A stretch of DNA of 64,000 bases from Mycobacterium kiyosense (GTDB lineage Bacteria; Actinomycetota; Actinomycetes; Mycobacteriales; Mycobacteriaceae). The stretch is taken from assembly GCA_021654635.1 (NCBI GenBank), contig AP025179.1, forward strand, positions 5,022,001-5,086,000. Direction: 5' to 3'. A program made the position numbers and the translations under genes. A model generated the notes under the pieces. It did no database searches, was not told the DNA's origin, and saw nothing but the letters and a program-made list of their open reading frames with translations. Below are positions 36,301-45,195 of the stretch, in pieces (within the stretch, counting starts at the first letter, position 1; every line of letters begins with the position of its first letter).

Positions 36301-36746
36301 GTTGCGGACGCAATCAGCTCCTCCGGCGACGAAGAAGGCGCGGCTGAGGCGAGCACGGGAAGGCCCGCCTCGCGCGCCGCAGCGACCGCCCGCGATTTGT
36401 TCCCGGTCAGTTGCAGAATCTCAACCGATGGACCCACGAAGATGATTCCGGCGGATGCGCACGCCGCCGCCAATTCTGGGTTCTCCGAGAGGAATCCGTA
36501 GCCGGGATAGATCGCGTCGGCACCGCAGGCGCGCGCCGTTGCGACGATCTCCGCCACGTTGAGATAGGCCCGTACCGGATGACCGGGCTCGCCGATCTGG
36601 TAAGACTCGTCGGCCTTTGCCCGATGGGCCGAATTTCGATCTTCGACCGGGTAGACCGCAACGGTGCCGACACCCAACTCGTAGGCGGCGCGAAAGGCAC
36701 GTATCGCGATCTCACCCCGGTTCGCGACCAGAACTTTGGAGATCAC
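33363..36746 (-). CDS. pyc: Pyruvate carboxylase
   Basis: 1127 aa, the same length as M. tuberculosis Pca/Pyc. Biotin carboxylase domain at about 1-450 (GGGGRGMRRV ATP loop, FIEMNPRIQVEHTVTEE), carboxyltransferase barrel at about 530-830 (DTTFRDAHQSLLATR, HTHDTPGG) and C-terminal biotinyl domain with Lys1093 in EAMKMEA. Makes oxaloacetate from pyruvate and bicarbonate with ATP. GTG at 36746 overlaps the prpC stop as GTGA, so it is the fourth gene of the prpDBC operon; oxaloacetate is the co-substrate of methylcitrate synthase, which explains the coupling. The frame is open upstream into prpC, but the family start is clear. Confidence 0.95.
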   Translation of the reverse strand: MISKVLVANRGEIAIRAFRAAYELGVGTVAVYPVEDRNSAHRAKADESYQIGEPGHPVRAYLNVAEIVATARACGADAIYPGYGFLSENPELAAACASAGIIFVGPSVEILQLTGNKSRAVAAAREAGLPVLASAAPSSSPEELIASATSMQFPLFVKAVAGGGGRGMRRVTDPAELAEAIESASREAESAFGDPTVFLEQAVINPRHIEVQILADAEGNVIHLYERDCSVQRRHQKVIELAPAPNLDAELRERICADAVAFARQIGYTCAGTVEFLLDERGNHVFIEMNPRIQVEHTVTEEITDVDLVSSQLRIAAGETLADLGLSQEAITPHGAALQCRITTEDPANGFRPDTGRISAYRAPGGSGIRLDDGTHLGAEVSAHFDSMLVKLTCRGRDFDTAVRRARRAVAEFRIRGVTTNTAFLQAVLDDPDFAEGRLTTSFIDERPQLLTAHTSADRGTKILQYLADVTVNQPHGPRPSAVYPRDKLPQLDLTVPPPAGSKQRLTELGPEGFARWLRESNSIGVTDTTFRDAHQSLLATRVRGTGLVKVAPYVARMMPQLLSVECWGGATYDVALRFLKEDPWQRLAALREAMPNICLQMLLRGRNTVGYTPYPEIVTSAFVDEAARTGVDIFRIFDALNNIDSMRPAIDAVRETGTAVAEVAMSYTGDLSDPAENLYTLDYYLKLAEQIVLAGAHVLAIKDMAGLLRAPAATTLVSALKSRFDLPIHVHTHDTPGGQLATYMAAWQAGADAVDGAAAPLAGTTSQPALSSIVAAAAHTSYDSGLSLDAVCALEPYWEALRKVYAPFESGLPSPTGRVYAHEIPGGQLSNLRQQAVALGLGDRFEDIENAYAGADSILGHLVKVTPSSKVVGDLALALVGAGITARDFERDPTRYDIPESVIGFLRGELGDPPGGWPEPLRSRALQGRGPARTEQPISSEDERTLAVPGAGRQAALNRLLFPGPTKEFEDHRDRYGDTSSLSANQFFYGLRSGEEHRVKLEPGVELLIGLEAISEPDERGMRTVMCIINGQLRPVLVRDNSIAAQIPAAEKAERGNPSQIPAPFTGVVTVSVEVGDRVEAGQTVATIEAMKMEAAVTAPKAGNVTRVAVSGAAHVEGGDLLLVVE

Positions 36747-37879
36747 CTGAGTGCACGTTGCGGTGGTCCGACGTACTCGCTGAGTGGACGGATCAACGCG
36801 TTGGAGGCGGTCTGCTCCATGATGTGGGCGGTCCACCCGGTGATCCGGCTCATCACGAAGATCGGTGTGAAGCAACCGATGTCGAAGCCCATCATGTAGT
36901 AGGCCGGCCCGGTCGGGAAGTCCAGGTTCGGCTTGATGCCGTTGGCTTTCGCCATCCCCTGCTCCAGGACGTGGTAGATGTCCAGCCATCGCTGGCCGTC
37001 CCGGACAGCCGCCACTCGTTCCAGGGCACGCTTCATGGTCGGCACCCGCGAATCGCCGTTCTTGTACACCCGGTGCCCGAATCCCATGATCTTCTCTTTG
37101 CGGGCGATCTTGCCCTGCAACCACTCCGAAGCTCTTTCGGCCGTGCCGATTTCGAGCATGTCGTGCATCACGGCTTCGTTGGCTCCGCCGTGCAGCGGTC
37201 CTTTTAAAGCTCCGATTGCCGCGGTGACCGCACTGTAGATGTCGGACTGGGTGGAGGTGACCACCCGGGCGGCGAACGTGGATGCGTTGAAGCTGTGCTC
37301 TGCATACAGCACCATCGACTGCTCGAAGGCATCGACGATCACCTGTTCGGGCACATCCCCGAAGCACATGTGCAGGAAATTCTGCGCATAGTTCATATGA
37401 CTATGCGGCGCAATGGGTTCCAGGCCACGCCGGCGGCGCATGTCGGCAGCGACGATGGTGGGCAGTACGGCGTACATACGCAACGACTTCGCGTAGTTCG
37501 CTTCGACGCTGCTGTCCTCTTCTTCGGCGTCTTCGGCGCCCAGGTAGCTGATCACGGTGCGCAGCACGTCCATCGGGTGACAGGTGTCGGGCTGCTTGGC
37601 GATCAGCGACAGCAGGGAGCGATTCAACCGGCGGTTGGCGCGTTCCCGTTGGGTGAATAGTGCGAGCTGCTGATCGTTGGGCAGCTCGCCGTGCCAGAGT
37701 AGATACGCCACCTGTTCGAAACTGCAACGCGCGGCAAGGTCTTGGACCGGGTAGCCGCGGTAGGTCAGGGAGTTGGTCTCGGGGACCACCTTGGAGATGG
37801 CGGTGGTGTCGACCACGACGCCGGTCAGTCCCTTGAAAATCCGGGGTGCGTCCGCAGTTGCTTCGTTGTTGCCGCTCAT
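36743..37879 (-). CDS. prpC: 2-Methylcitrate synthase
   Basis: A 378-aa citrate-synthase-family enzyme condensing propionyl-CoA with oxaloacetate. Catalytic His230 (GPLHGGANEAVM), His269 (GFGHRVYKNGD) and Asp320 (LDFPTGPAYYMMG) are present. Length and the type II-like short form fit mycobacterial PrpC (GltA1). ATGA overlap with prpB upstream and GTGA overlap with pyc downstream. Detoxifies propionyl-CoA from cholesterol and odd-chain lipids. Confidence 0.95.
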   Translation of the reverse strand: MSGNNEATADAPRIFKGLTGVVVDTTAISKVVPETNSLTYRGYPVQDLAARCSFEQVAYLLWHGELPNDQQLALFTQRERANRRLNRSLLSLIAKQPDTCHPMDVLRTVISYLGAEDAEEEDSSVEANYAKSLRMYAVLPTIVAADMRRRRGLEPIAPHSHMNYAQNFLHMCFGDVPEQVIVDAFEQSMVLYAEHSFNASTFAARVVTSTQSDIYSAVTAAIGALKGPLHGGANEAVMHDMLEIGTAERASEWLQGKIARKEKIMGFGHRVYKNGDSRVPTMKRALERVAAVRDGQRWLDIYHVLEQGMAKANGIKPNLDFPTGPAYYMMGFDIGCFTPIFVMSRITGWTAHIMEQTASNALIRPLSEYVGPPQRALR

Positions 37880-38793
37880 GACGTGACTCCTTGCAGGGCG
37901 AAGTTGTAGATATCAGAATCGAATTGGTTGTAGTCGCTGTACCGAAGTAGCTCGTAGAGTCGGCTGCGATGTTGCATGCGGTCGATCAGATCGGATTGCG
38001 TTCCGCTGGAGGATATTTCGCGAAGTCCTACCTCTACGGCATACATGGCCAGTCGCAACGTGGTCACCGGATAGATCACCACGTTGTAACCGATGTCGGA
38101 AAGTTGTGCGACCGTGAGCAACTCAGACTTTCCGAATTCGGTCATGTTCGCGAGCAACGGCGTGTCGACCGCATCGCGGAATTGCTCGAAATCAGCCGGT
38201 GTGTTCAAGGCTTCAGTGAAGATGAGGTCGGCGCCCGCATCGGCGTATGCCTTCGCCCGGTCGATCGCCGCGGGGATTCCTTCGATGCCGGCCGCGTCGG
38301 TGCGGGCGCAGATGATGAAGTTCGGGTCGCGCCTTGCCGATACGGCGGCCCGCAACCGCTTGACCATCTCCCCGGTCGGCACCACCGCTTTGCCGTCGAG
38401 ATGCCCGCAGCGTTAGGGTTGACCTGGTCTTCCAGGTGGCAGCCGGCCAACCCCCGCATCTTCGAGCACCGTCACGGTGCGCGCGGCGCTCATCGGCTCA
38501 CCGAAACCGGTGTCGGCGTCGATCAGGGTGGGTAGGTCCGTCGCGCCGGCGATTTGCCCGCCGCGCACACTGACCTCGGTCAACGTGATCAAACCTATGT
38601 CGGGCAGACCCAGGTCGGCGGAGAGCACCGCACCGGACACGTACACACCGTCGAATCGCAGCTCGGCGACCAGCTTGGCAACCAGCGGTGAGAATGCTCC
38701 CGGGAAGCGTTGCAGTCGTCCACTTTCCAGCGCCCTGCGAAATCTGGCGCGCTTCTGCCCGGCGGGCACGGCGCTGCCGATCAGCCCGCTCAT
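37876..38793 (-). pseudogene. prpB: Methylisocitrate lyase PrpB, frameshifted
   Basis: Reads as PrpB of about 305 residues in pieces. The N-terminal part ([20 protein letters not shown] to VTVLEDAG) runs from ATG 38791-38793, overlapping the prpD stop. At a C5 run (38451-38455, plus strand) one extra base shifts into a stop; the lost text LAGCHLEDQVNP is in the next frame, and a missing base near 38414 leads back to CGHLDGKAVVPTGEMVKRL. The C-terminal 165 residues are intact. The CGH active-site loop lies at the second break. Paired +1/-1 errors within 40 bp favour sequencing or assembly error over decay, since the operon is otherwise well kept. Cleaves methylisocitrate to pyruvate and succinate. 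Confidence 0.8.
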
Positions 38794-40298
38794 CCGAAGA
38801 TCCCGGCCGGAATCGTCGGCGCCTTGTCCAACACGGAACGGGCGACGATGACGTTGAGCGCACCGAGCTCACCCGACTCGAGCGCAGCGAGCCCCTCGAC
38901 CGCCGACAGGAAACGCTGCTGTTCGGCGTCGTCGACCACACCTTCGGCCAACTCGGCGAACTTCGCGGCGTATTGCTTGCGCTCAAAGGGCCTGGCACCC
39001 AATGGGTGTGCGTCGGCGACAGCGATCTCGTCGACGATCACCTCGCCGCTTTTCAGGGTGATCTCGGCGCGGGCACCGAACGCCTTCTCCGCGGGATCAG
39101 TCGAGTGGTAACGACGGGTCCACTCGGGGTCTTCGAGGGTGGAGATCTTGTGCCACAGCTCGACGGTGTCGGGCCGGTGCGCCCGCTCGGGCGTGTACGA
39201 GCGCTCGTGATGCCAGGTTCCGTCCTGCAACGCGACCGCGAAGATGTACATCACCGAGTGGTCCAGAGTTTCCCGGGACGCGTCCGGATCCATCTTCTGT
39301 GGGTCGCCCGCGCCGGTGCCGATCACGTAATGGGTGTGGTGGCTGGTGTGCAACACGATGGTGGCGATCTCGTCCAGGTTGCCGATCCGCTCGCGCAGCC
39401 GGCGGGCCAGGTCGATCAGGGCCTGACTCTGGTACTCCGCGGAGTGCTCCTTGGTGTAGCTGTCCAGAATCGCGCGCTTTGGCTCACCCGGTTCGGGCAG
39501 CGGCACCTGATAGGTGTGCTCGGGGCCGGACAGCAGCCAGGCGATCACCCCGTCCTCACCCTCCCAGATGGGAGCGGGCGCACCTTCGCCGCGCATCGCG
39601 CGGTCCACGGCCTCGATGGCGACCTTGCCCGCCCACGCCGGGGCGAAAGCCTTCCAGCTCGAGATCAGCCCTTTGCGGGACTGCCGGGTGGACGTCGTCA
39701 GGTGCAGTGCCTGGCCGACGGCCTGATAGATCGTCTCCTTGTCCAGGCGCAACATGGTGCCCAAACCGGCGGCCACCGACGGACCCAGATGGGCGACGTG
39801 GTCGATCTTGTGCTCGTGCAGGCAGATTCCCTTGACCAGGTCGATCTGAATCTCGTAGGCGGTTGCCAGGCCCCGGATCAAGTCCGCTCCCCCGATGCCG
39901 AGGTGCTGGGCGACAGCTACCAGCGGCGGGATGTTGTCACCGGGGTGGGAATACTCGGCAGCCAGAAATGTGTCGTGGAAGTCCAATTCGCGGACCGCGA
40001 CACCGTTGGCCCAGGCTGCCCATTCCGGCGAGTAATCGCCGGTGACGCCGAAAACCTTCGCCCCCTTGGCCGATACCGGGTGTGCGAGTGCCTGTGCGCG
40101 GGCGGCGGTGACCGGCCGACGAATCACCGAGGCGGCCGACACCGCAGCGTTGTCGATGATGCGGTTGATCACCATCGACTCGGTCTCGGCCGGTACCCCC
40201 ACCGGGTCCGCCGCTACCTCGGCGATCTTCCAGGCCAGGTGCTCGGTACGCGGGAAGTCGTCGGCGCTGCGCCGTGCTCGAACGTCGTGGATACGCAT
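38790..40298 (-). CDS. prpD: 2-Methylcitrate dehydratase
   Basis: A 502-aa MmgE/PrpD-family enzyme beginning [20 protein letters not shown], as in M. tuberculosis PrpD; an upstream start is possible but lacks conservation. [20 protein letters not shown] and [16 protein letters not shown] are conserved active-site segments. Dehydrates 2-methylcitrate to methylaconitate. First gene of prpD-prpB-prpC-pyc, divergent from prpR across a 110-bp promoter gap with a PrpR-type site. Confidence 0.95.
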   Translation of the reverse strand: MRIHDVRARRSADDFPRTEHLAWKIAEVAADPVGVPAETESMVINRIIDNAAVSAASVIRRPVTAARAQALAHPVSAKGAKVFGVTGDYSPEWAAWANGVAVRELDFHDTFLAAEYSHPGDNIPPLVAVAQHLGIGGADLIRGLATAYEIQIDLVKGICLHEHKIDHVAHLGPSVAAGLGTMLRLDKETIYQAVGQALHLTTSTRQSRKGLISSWKAFAPAWAGKVAIEAVDRAMRGEGAPAPIWEGEDGVIAWLLSGPEHTYQVPLPEPGEPKRAILDSYTKEHSAEYQSQALIDLARRLRERIGNLDEIATIVLHTSHHTHYVIGTGAGDPQKMDPDASRETLDHSVMYIFAVALQDGTWHHERSYTPERAHRPDTVELWHKISTLEDPEWTRRYHSTDPAEKAFGARAEITLKSGEVIVDEIAVADAHPLGARPFERKQYAAKFAELAEGVVDDAEQQRFLSAVEGLAALESGELGALNVIVARSVLDKAPTIPAGIFG

Positions 40299-40375
40299 AA
40301 GACGCACAGTACGCAGCGCCACAACTGGGGTAAATGCACTGTAAAGGCGTAATTTTGTGTCCTTGCGGGCGCGAT

Positions 40376-40383
40376 TTTGCAAA
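40376..40383. promoter_or_regulatory. PrpR-type operator TTTGCAAA
   Basis: An 8-bp perfect palindrome in the prpD/prpR divergent gap, 78 bp from prpD and 26 bp from prpR. TTTGCAAA is the motif reported for M. tuberculosis PrpR at the prpDC promoter. Placement fits activation of the operon and autoregulation. Confidence 0.75.
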
Positions 40384-40408
40384 TGTTGTGTAAGGAGGCG
40401 GGCGTACG

Positions 40409-41846
40409 GTGTCCAAGGTGGCGAAGACGTTCGCCGGTGCGCGGTTGCGGCGGCTACGTGAGGACCAGGGGCTGACCCAGGTGGCGCTGGCGCGCGCCCT
40501 GGGACTGTCCACCAGCTACGTCAACCAGCTGGAGAATGATCAGCGTCCCATCACCGTGCCAGTGCTGCTCACCCTCACCGAGCGTTTCAACCTGCCGGCG
40601 CAATACTTCGCCCCAGACTCCGATGCGCGCCTGATCTCCGATCTGAGCGAGGTGCTCGCCGAGGGGGCCGCCACCGCAGCACAGATCGAGGAACTCGTCG
40701 CGCGGATGCCGGCCATTGGACAAACACTGGTCAATCTGCACCGCCGACTGCACGACGCCACCGCCGACCTGGAGGCTCTGCACAGCCGCGCGAGCATCGA
40801 GAGCCCGACGGCCACGCAGCAGCCGATGCCCTTCGAAGAGGTCCGCGACTTCTTCTACGACCGCAAGAACTACATCGGCGAGCTGGACCTGGCAGCCGAG
40901 AGGCTATTCGACCGGAAACGTATGCGGATCGGCGGGCTCGACGCCCAGCTGGCCGACTTCCTGGACGATGAACTCGGCGTGACCGTTGTCATCGACGGCG
41001 GCCAGGCGCTGCAGCCCAACTCCCAAGCGCCTCTTCCACCCTGAATCGAAGACGTTGTACGTGGCGCGGTGGCTGCATCCCGGCCAGCGCGCCTTTCAAC
41101 TCGCCACCCAGATCGCGCTGCTCACCCAGGCCGAGTTGATCACCGGGTTGATCGCGGCAGACGACCAGCTCAGTGACGACGCGCGAGCGGTGGCCCGCAT
41201 CGGCCTGGCCAACTACTTCGCCGGCGCATTGTTGTTGCCCTACCAACGATTCCTCGAAGCCGCAGAGCGTGCACGCTACGACATCGACTCGCTGGCAAGA
41301 GGATTCGAGGTCGGCTTCGAAACCATCTGCCATCGGCTGTCCACCCTGCAGCGTCCGAACGCGCGCGGCGTCCCGTTCATCTTCGTCCGTGCCGACAGCG
41401 CCGGGAACATCTCGAAACGGCAGTCCGCCACGGCTTTTCACTTCTCGCGTGTCGGCGGCAACTGCCCGCTGTGGGTGGTACATCACGCGTTCTCCCGGCC
41501 CGGCCAGTTCCTCACCCAAGTCGCCCAGATGCCCGACGAGCGCACCTATTTCTGGGTCGCCCGCACCACCACCAGCGAACCCAGCCGCTACCTGGGCCCG
41601 GACAAGAGCTTCGCCGTCGGGCTCGGATGCGACCTGGTCCATGCCGAAAAGCTGATCTATTCCGTCGGGGTCGACCTGACCGACCCGGAGGCGATGGTGC
41701 CGATCGGTGCCGGCTGCAAGATCTGCGCGCGCGCCGCATGCGCGCAGCGGGCTTTCCCCTACCTCGGTCATCCGGTCCACGTCGACCCGCACACCAGTAC
41801 CGATCTTCCTTATCCGCCTGTGGTCGGGCCTCGCCAACCGGCATGA
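40409..41846 (+). pseudogene. prpR: Transcriptional activator PrpR, one frameshift
   Basis: A RamB/PrpR-type regulator of about 478 residues (GTG start, AAGGAGG 10 nt upstream). The N-terminal XRE helix-turn-helix is at about residues 12-66 ([19 protein letters not shown]), then a coiled region, an ImmA/IrrE-like domain, and the C-terminal short-chain acyl-CoA domain with the Cys cluster GCKICARAACAQRAFP that holds an Fe-S centre in M. tuberculosis PrpR. At 41022-41024 an extra C switches frame between VVIDGGQALQPNS and KRLFHPESKTLYVARW. Removing it restores the whole protein. Activates methylcitrate and glyoxylate genes on propionate. Confidence 0.85.
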
Positions 41847-41882
41847 TCAGTGCGGGATCGCCGGACCACTGAGGAGTCGGGT

Positions 41883-43235
41883 ATGACGGATGTCGATTAT
41901 TGCGTGGTCGGGGCCGGGTTCGCCGGCCTGACGGCAGCGCTGCGGTTGAAGCAGTCGGGCCACTCGGTGGCGCTGCTGGAAGCGCGCGACCGGGTCGGCG
42001 GCCGCACCTTCACGGTGCCGCGCGATGACGGGGTGTGGATCGACCGCGGCGGCGCCTGGGTCGGGCCCGGCCAGGACCGGATCTACGCGCTGATGGCTGA
42101 ATTCGGCGTCGGAGACTACAAACAGCACGACGACGGCGACGCCATGATGATCGTCAACGGCAAAAAACACCGCTACGGGGGGAAGCTGCCCTGGAGCATG
42201 AGCCCGTGGGCGGTGGCCAACCTCGGCGTGGCGCTGCTGTCCCTGGAGCAGATGTGCAAGACCATTCCGCGCGAAAACCCTTGGGATGCAACGGATGCCG
42301 CCGAATGGGATCGGACCAGTATCGGCGACTGGCTGGAGCGCAACGTGCCGTCCAGGGCGGCCCGCGAGATGCTCGACCTGGTATTGGGCGGTACCTACAC
42401 CTCGACTTCCGCCGAGGTGTCGCTGCTGTGGATGCTGCTGCAGATGTCCTCCGGCGGCGGTCCCACCTTCGTGATCTCCGGCAGGGGCGGCTCACAGGAC
42501 GCCCGCCCCGTCGGCGGGATGGGGGCGATCTATCGGCCGATGGTTGCCGCACTCGGGGATGCGCTGCACCTGTCGCAGCCGGTTCGCCAAATCACCCAGG
42601 ACACCGACGGCGTCACGGTGAGCGCCGATGGTCTTACGGTGCGCGCACAGCGCGCGATCGTGGCGATTCCGATGGCGATCGCCACCTCGATCGTCTACCA
42701 ACCCGCGCTGCCGGTGGACCGGGCGATGTTGCACCAGCGGATGCCCAGCGGTGCGGTGATCAAGACCTCGGTCGTCTACGACGAACCGTTCTGGCGCGCC
42801 GACGGATTCTCCGGGCAGTCCGCCGCACCAGGCACGCCGGTGACGCTGACCATCGACGCGTGCACCGACTCCGGGAACCCGGGGATCATGTGCGCCATCA
42901 CCGAGGGGCGCGCCGCGCGCCGGCTGCTGCGGCTCGACGAGACCGGACGCCGGGAGCTGATCATCGGCGAACTCGTCCGCCGGTTCGGCGAAAAGGCCGG
43001 TGCGCCAGTGGAATTCCATTTGCAGGACTGGACGCTGGACCGGTACTCCGGCGGCGGCATGATCAGCCATACTCCCACCGGCGTGCTGACCGAGTTCGGC
43101 CGTACCCTGCGGGCGCCGTGCGGGCGGGTCCATTGGGCCGGGACCGAAAGCTCGGCCGTGATGTGCGGCTGGGTCGACGGCGCGATCCGCTCCGGGGAGC
43201 GTGCTGCGGCGGAAGTGGTTGCCGCGCAGGCCTGA
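41883..43235 (+). CDS. Flavin-containing monoamine oxidase family protein
   Basis: A 450-aa amine oxidase. YCVVGAGFAGLTAALRLKQSG is the FAD beta-alpha-beta motif, LLEARDRVGGRTFT the ribityl contact, and WAGTESSAVMCGWVDGAIRSG the C-terminal FAD motif. An N-terminal residue pattern like plant and bacterial MAO/aofH, but without an evident covalent-FAD Cys motif. Oxidises an amine to an aldehyde with release of ammonia and peroxide; substrate unknown. ATG at 41883, 36 bp after prpR, same strand. Confidence 0.88.
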   Translation: MTDVDYCVVGAGFAGLTAALRLKQSGHSVALLEARDRVGGRTFTVPRDDGVWIDRGGAWVGPGQDRIYALMAEFGVGDYKQHDDGDAMMIVNGKKHRYGGKLPWSMSPWAVANLGVALLSLEQMCKTIPRENPWDATDAAEWDRTSIGDWLERNVPSRAAREMLDLVLGGTYTSTSAEVSLLWMLLQMSSGGGPTFVISGRGGSQDARPVGGMGAIYRPMVAALGDALHLSQPVRQITQDTDGVTVSADGLTVRAQRAIVAIPMAIATSIVYQPALPVDRAMLHQRMPSGAVIKTSVVYDEPFWRADGFSGQSAAPGTPVTLTIDACTDSGNPGIMCAITEGRAARRLLRLDETGRRELIIGELVRRFGEKAGAPVEFHLQDWTLDRYSGGGMISHTPTGVLTEFGRTLRAPCGRVHWAGTESSAVMCGWVDGAIRSGERAAAEVVAAQA

Positions 43236-43259
43236 TCGTGAGTGCGGCGGGCGAGGCTG

Positions 43260-44428
43260 CTAGCCGACGCCCGTGCGCGGAATCACGCTGGGCCGGTTCT
43301 GCGTAACGTGCGGACTGGCGCCGCCGCGGCCCAACGGGCCGCCGGGCATCCCCGCGCCACCACCGGCACCGCCACCCATTGGCATCGGCATCATCGGCAT
43401 GCCGCCGCCGGTGGGCGCCGCTTGAGCTGCCGCGGCAGCATTGGGCATCGCACCCAGGCCTTGCATCGCAGACGTAGTCATACCTTTGGGCGTCGAACCC
43501 TCCCACGTGGGTGGCACCGACATTGCACCGACGAGTCGCGCCTGCCCCAGGCTCCCCGACATCCCGCCCCCAGACCGCCGCCGCCGAGGCTGCCGGCGGC
43601 TGGCATGGTGTCGCCGACGAATTTCGGTACGTCAGCCAATCCCGTTGCCGCACCGGCCAATCCGGCGGTGCCGGCATTGGCCGTCTGACCCAGCTGCATC
43701 AATGGACCGATCAGCATGCTGGCCGGGTATGCGCCCACCTGGGCCACCGACATCAGCGTCGACACGGGTACCGCGGCGGCCGCCGATTGCACCTCCGACA
43801 CCAGGGCCGTGGCCCCGGCGGCCACTGGGCTCAGCGCCGCCGACGCCGACGTGGCGAACCCGACGACGTTCGCGTTGACCGTCGACGCCAGGCCCGCCAG
43901 ATCGAGCGGCGGCACGCTGAACGGGGTCAAACTCTGCGCCACCGCCGTGGCACCCGAGTGATACCCCAGCATCGCGGCCACATCCTGCGCCCACATCTCC
44001 ACGTAGTCGAACTCAGTGGCAAAGATCGCCGGCGTGTTCAACCCCAGAAAATTCGTCGCCACCAGCGTCGCCAACGACACCCGATTGGCTTCCACCGCCA
44101 ACGGATGCACCGTCGCCGTCAGCGCCGCCTCGAACGACGTCGCCGCCGCCCGCGCCTGCAACGCCGCCGCCGTCGCCTGCGCCGCCGCCGCACTCAACCA
44201 GCCCACATACGGCGTCGCCGCAGCCACCATCGCCGCCGACGCCGGACCCGCCCACGGCCCACCCGCCAACGCGGTGATCACCGAATCGAACGAACTCGCC
44301 GACCCCGACAGGTCCGCGGCCAGACTCTCCCAGGCCGCCGCCGCCACATGCAACGGGCCCGAACCGGCACCGGCGAAAATCCGCGCCGAGTTGATCTCCG
44401 GCGGCAACCACGCAAAGTCCAATATCAT
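43260..44428 (-). pseudogene. PPE family protein (SVP subgroup), frameshifted near C-terminus
   Basis: The N-terminal PPE domain begins [20 protein letters not shown] and carries the WESLAADL helix and the hydrophobic tip region typical of the 180-residue domain; an Ala/Gly-rich middle follows. The SVP motif ([14 protein letters not shown]) and a Gly/Met-rich tail lie in another frame. The break is in a C-rich run at 43563-43571, curable by adding one base. PPE-SVP proteins are exported by ESX systems, usually with a PE partner; none is adjacent. ATG 44428 follows AGGGG. Confidence 0.75.
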
Positions 44429-44465
44429 CTGCACCCCTACCGGCCAGCCGCGTCAACGAAATCTT

Positions 44466-44488
44466 GGGGCCGCCCTCAGAGCGGCCCC
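44466..44488. terminator. Hairpin terminator after doxX-like gene
   Basis: GGGGCCGC and GCGGCCCC form a perfect 8-bp stem around a 7-nt loop, between the DoxX-type gene and the PPE gene on the minus strand. No strong U tract. Confidence 0.55.
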
Positions 44489-44587
44489 TATTCTGCTCAC
44501 CCTCGCCGGTGATCGGCCCCCGTGTGGGCGAATTCAGGCGATTCCCAGGAATCCCCCAGGACTCCTCCAGCTCGGGAGAATTGCCCG

Positions 44588-45100
44588 CTAGGCGGCCTGT
44601 TTGGCCGGCGGCCGGTAGAAGATCAGCAGCTGCCCGATGGCTCCGGCCAGCCCCAGGCCGAGCGAGATTGCCAGACCGGGCCAACCGCTGAGCCACGAGG
44701 CATCCCCGAAGATCACCCGATCCAGGCTGAGCCGGCCCGCGCCCACGGTGGCAACCGCAACCGCGCACAGGGCCAGGACCAGGTTGTACTCCCAGCCCTC
44801 CTTGACGATGAAGAAGCCGTTGTGGCGATGCACGGTCCAGGCCGCGACGATCATCAGCGACACGAAGCCCGCCGCCGGGATCGGGGTGAGCAGGCCGGCG
44901 GCCAGGCCCAGCCCGGCCGCCGTCTCGGTGGTGGCGGCAACGATGGCGTGGAATTTGCCGGGCTTCATGCCGATGCTCTCGAACCAGCGGGCGGTCCCCG
45001 CTATCCGCCCGCCGCCGAAGAATTTGTTCAAGCCGTGCGCGGCCAAGGTCAGACCCAGTACCAGCCGCAGGATCAGTAAACCGACATCGATGGCAGCCAT
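44588..45100 (-). CDS. DoxX family membrane protein
   Basis: A 170-aa protein with four hydrophobic segments (about 5-22, 58-90, 104-120, 140-162) and the conserved LRLVLGLTLAAHGLNKFFGGG start of DoxX/DoxD proteins. In M. tuberculosis a DoxX protein joins SodA and SseA in a membrane oxidoreductase complex against oxidative stress; whether this paralogue does so is unknown. Stands alone between PPE and WS/DGAT genes. Confidence 0.85.
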   Translation of the reverse strand: MAAIDVGLLILRLVLGLTLAAHGLNKFFGGGRIAGTARWFESIGMKPGKFHAIVAATTETAAGLGLAAGLLTPIPAAGFVSLMIVAAWTVHRHNGFFIVKEGWEYNLVLALCAVAVATVGAGRLSLDRVIFGDASWLSGWPGLAISLGLGLAGAIGQLLIFYRPPAKQAA

Positions 45101-45195
45101 GGCGTCAAAACTAGATCATGTTGCTCCGCGGATGTAACGCCACCGCTGTTTCGGGCGCGGGATGTCGCGGCGTCCGTAGCACTCGCGGCCAGGGT

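Noticed and set aside
36747..37367. N-terminal extension of pyruvate carboxylase by about 200 residues
   Set aside because: The open frame lies within prpC on the same strand in another frame, has no protein similarity, and the family start with a GTGA overlap is at 36746.
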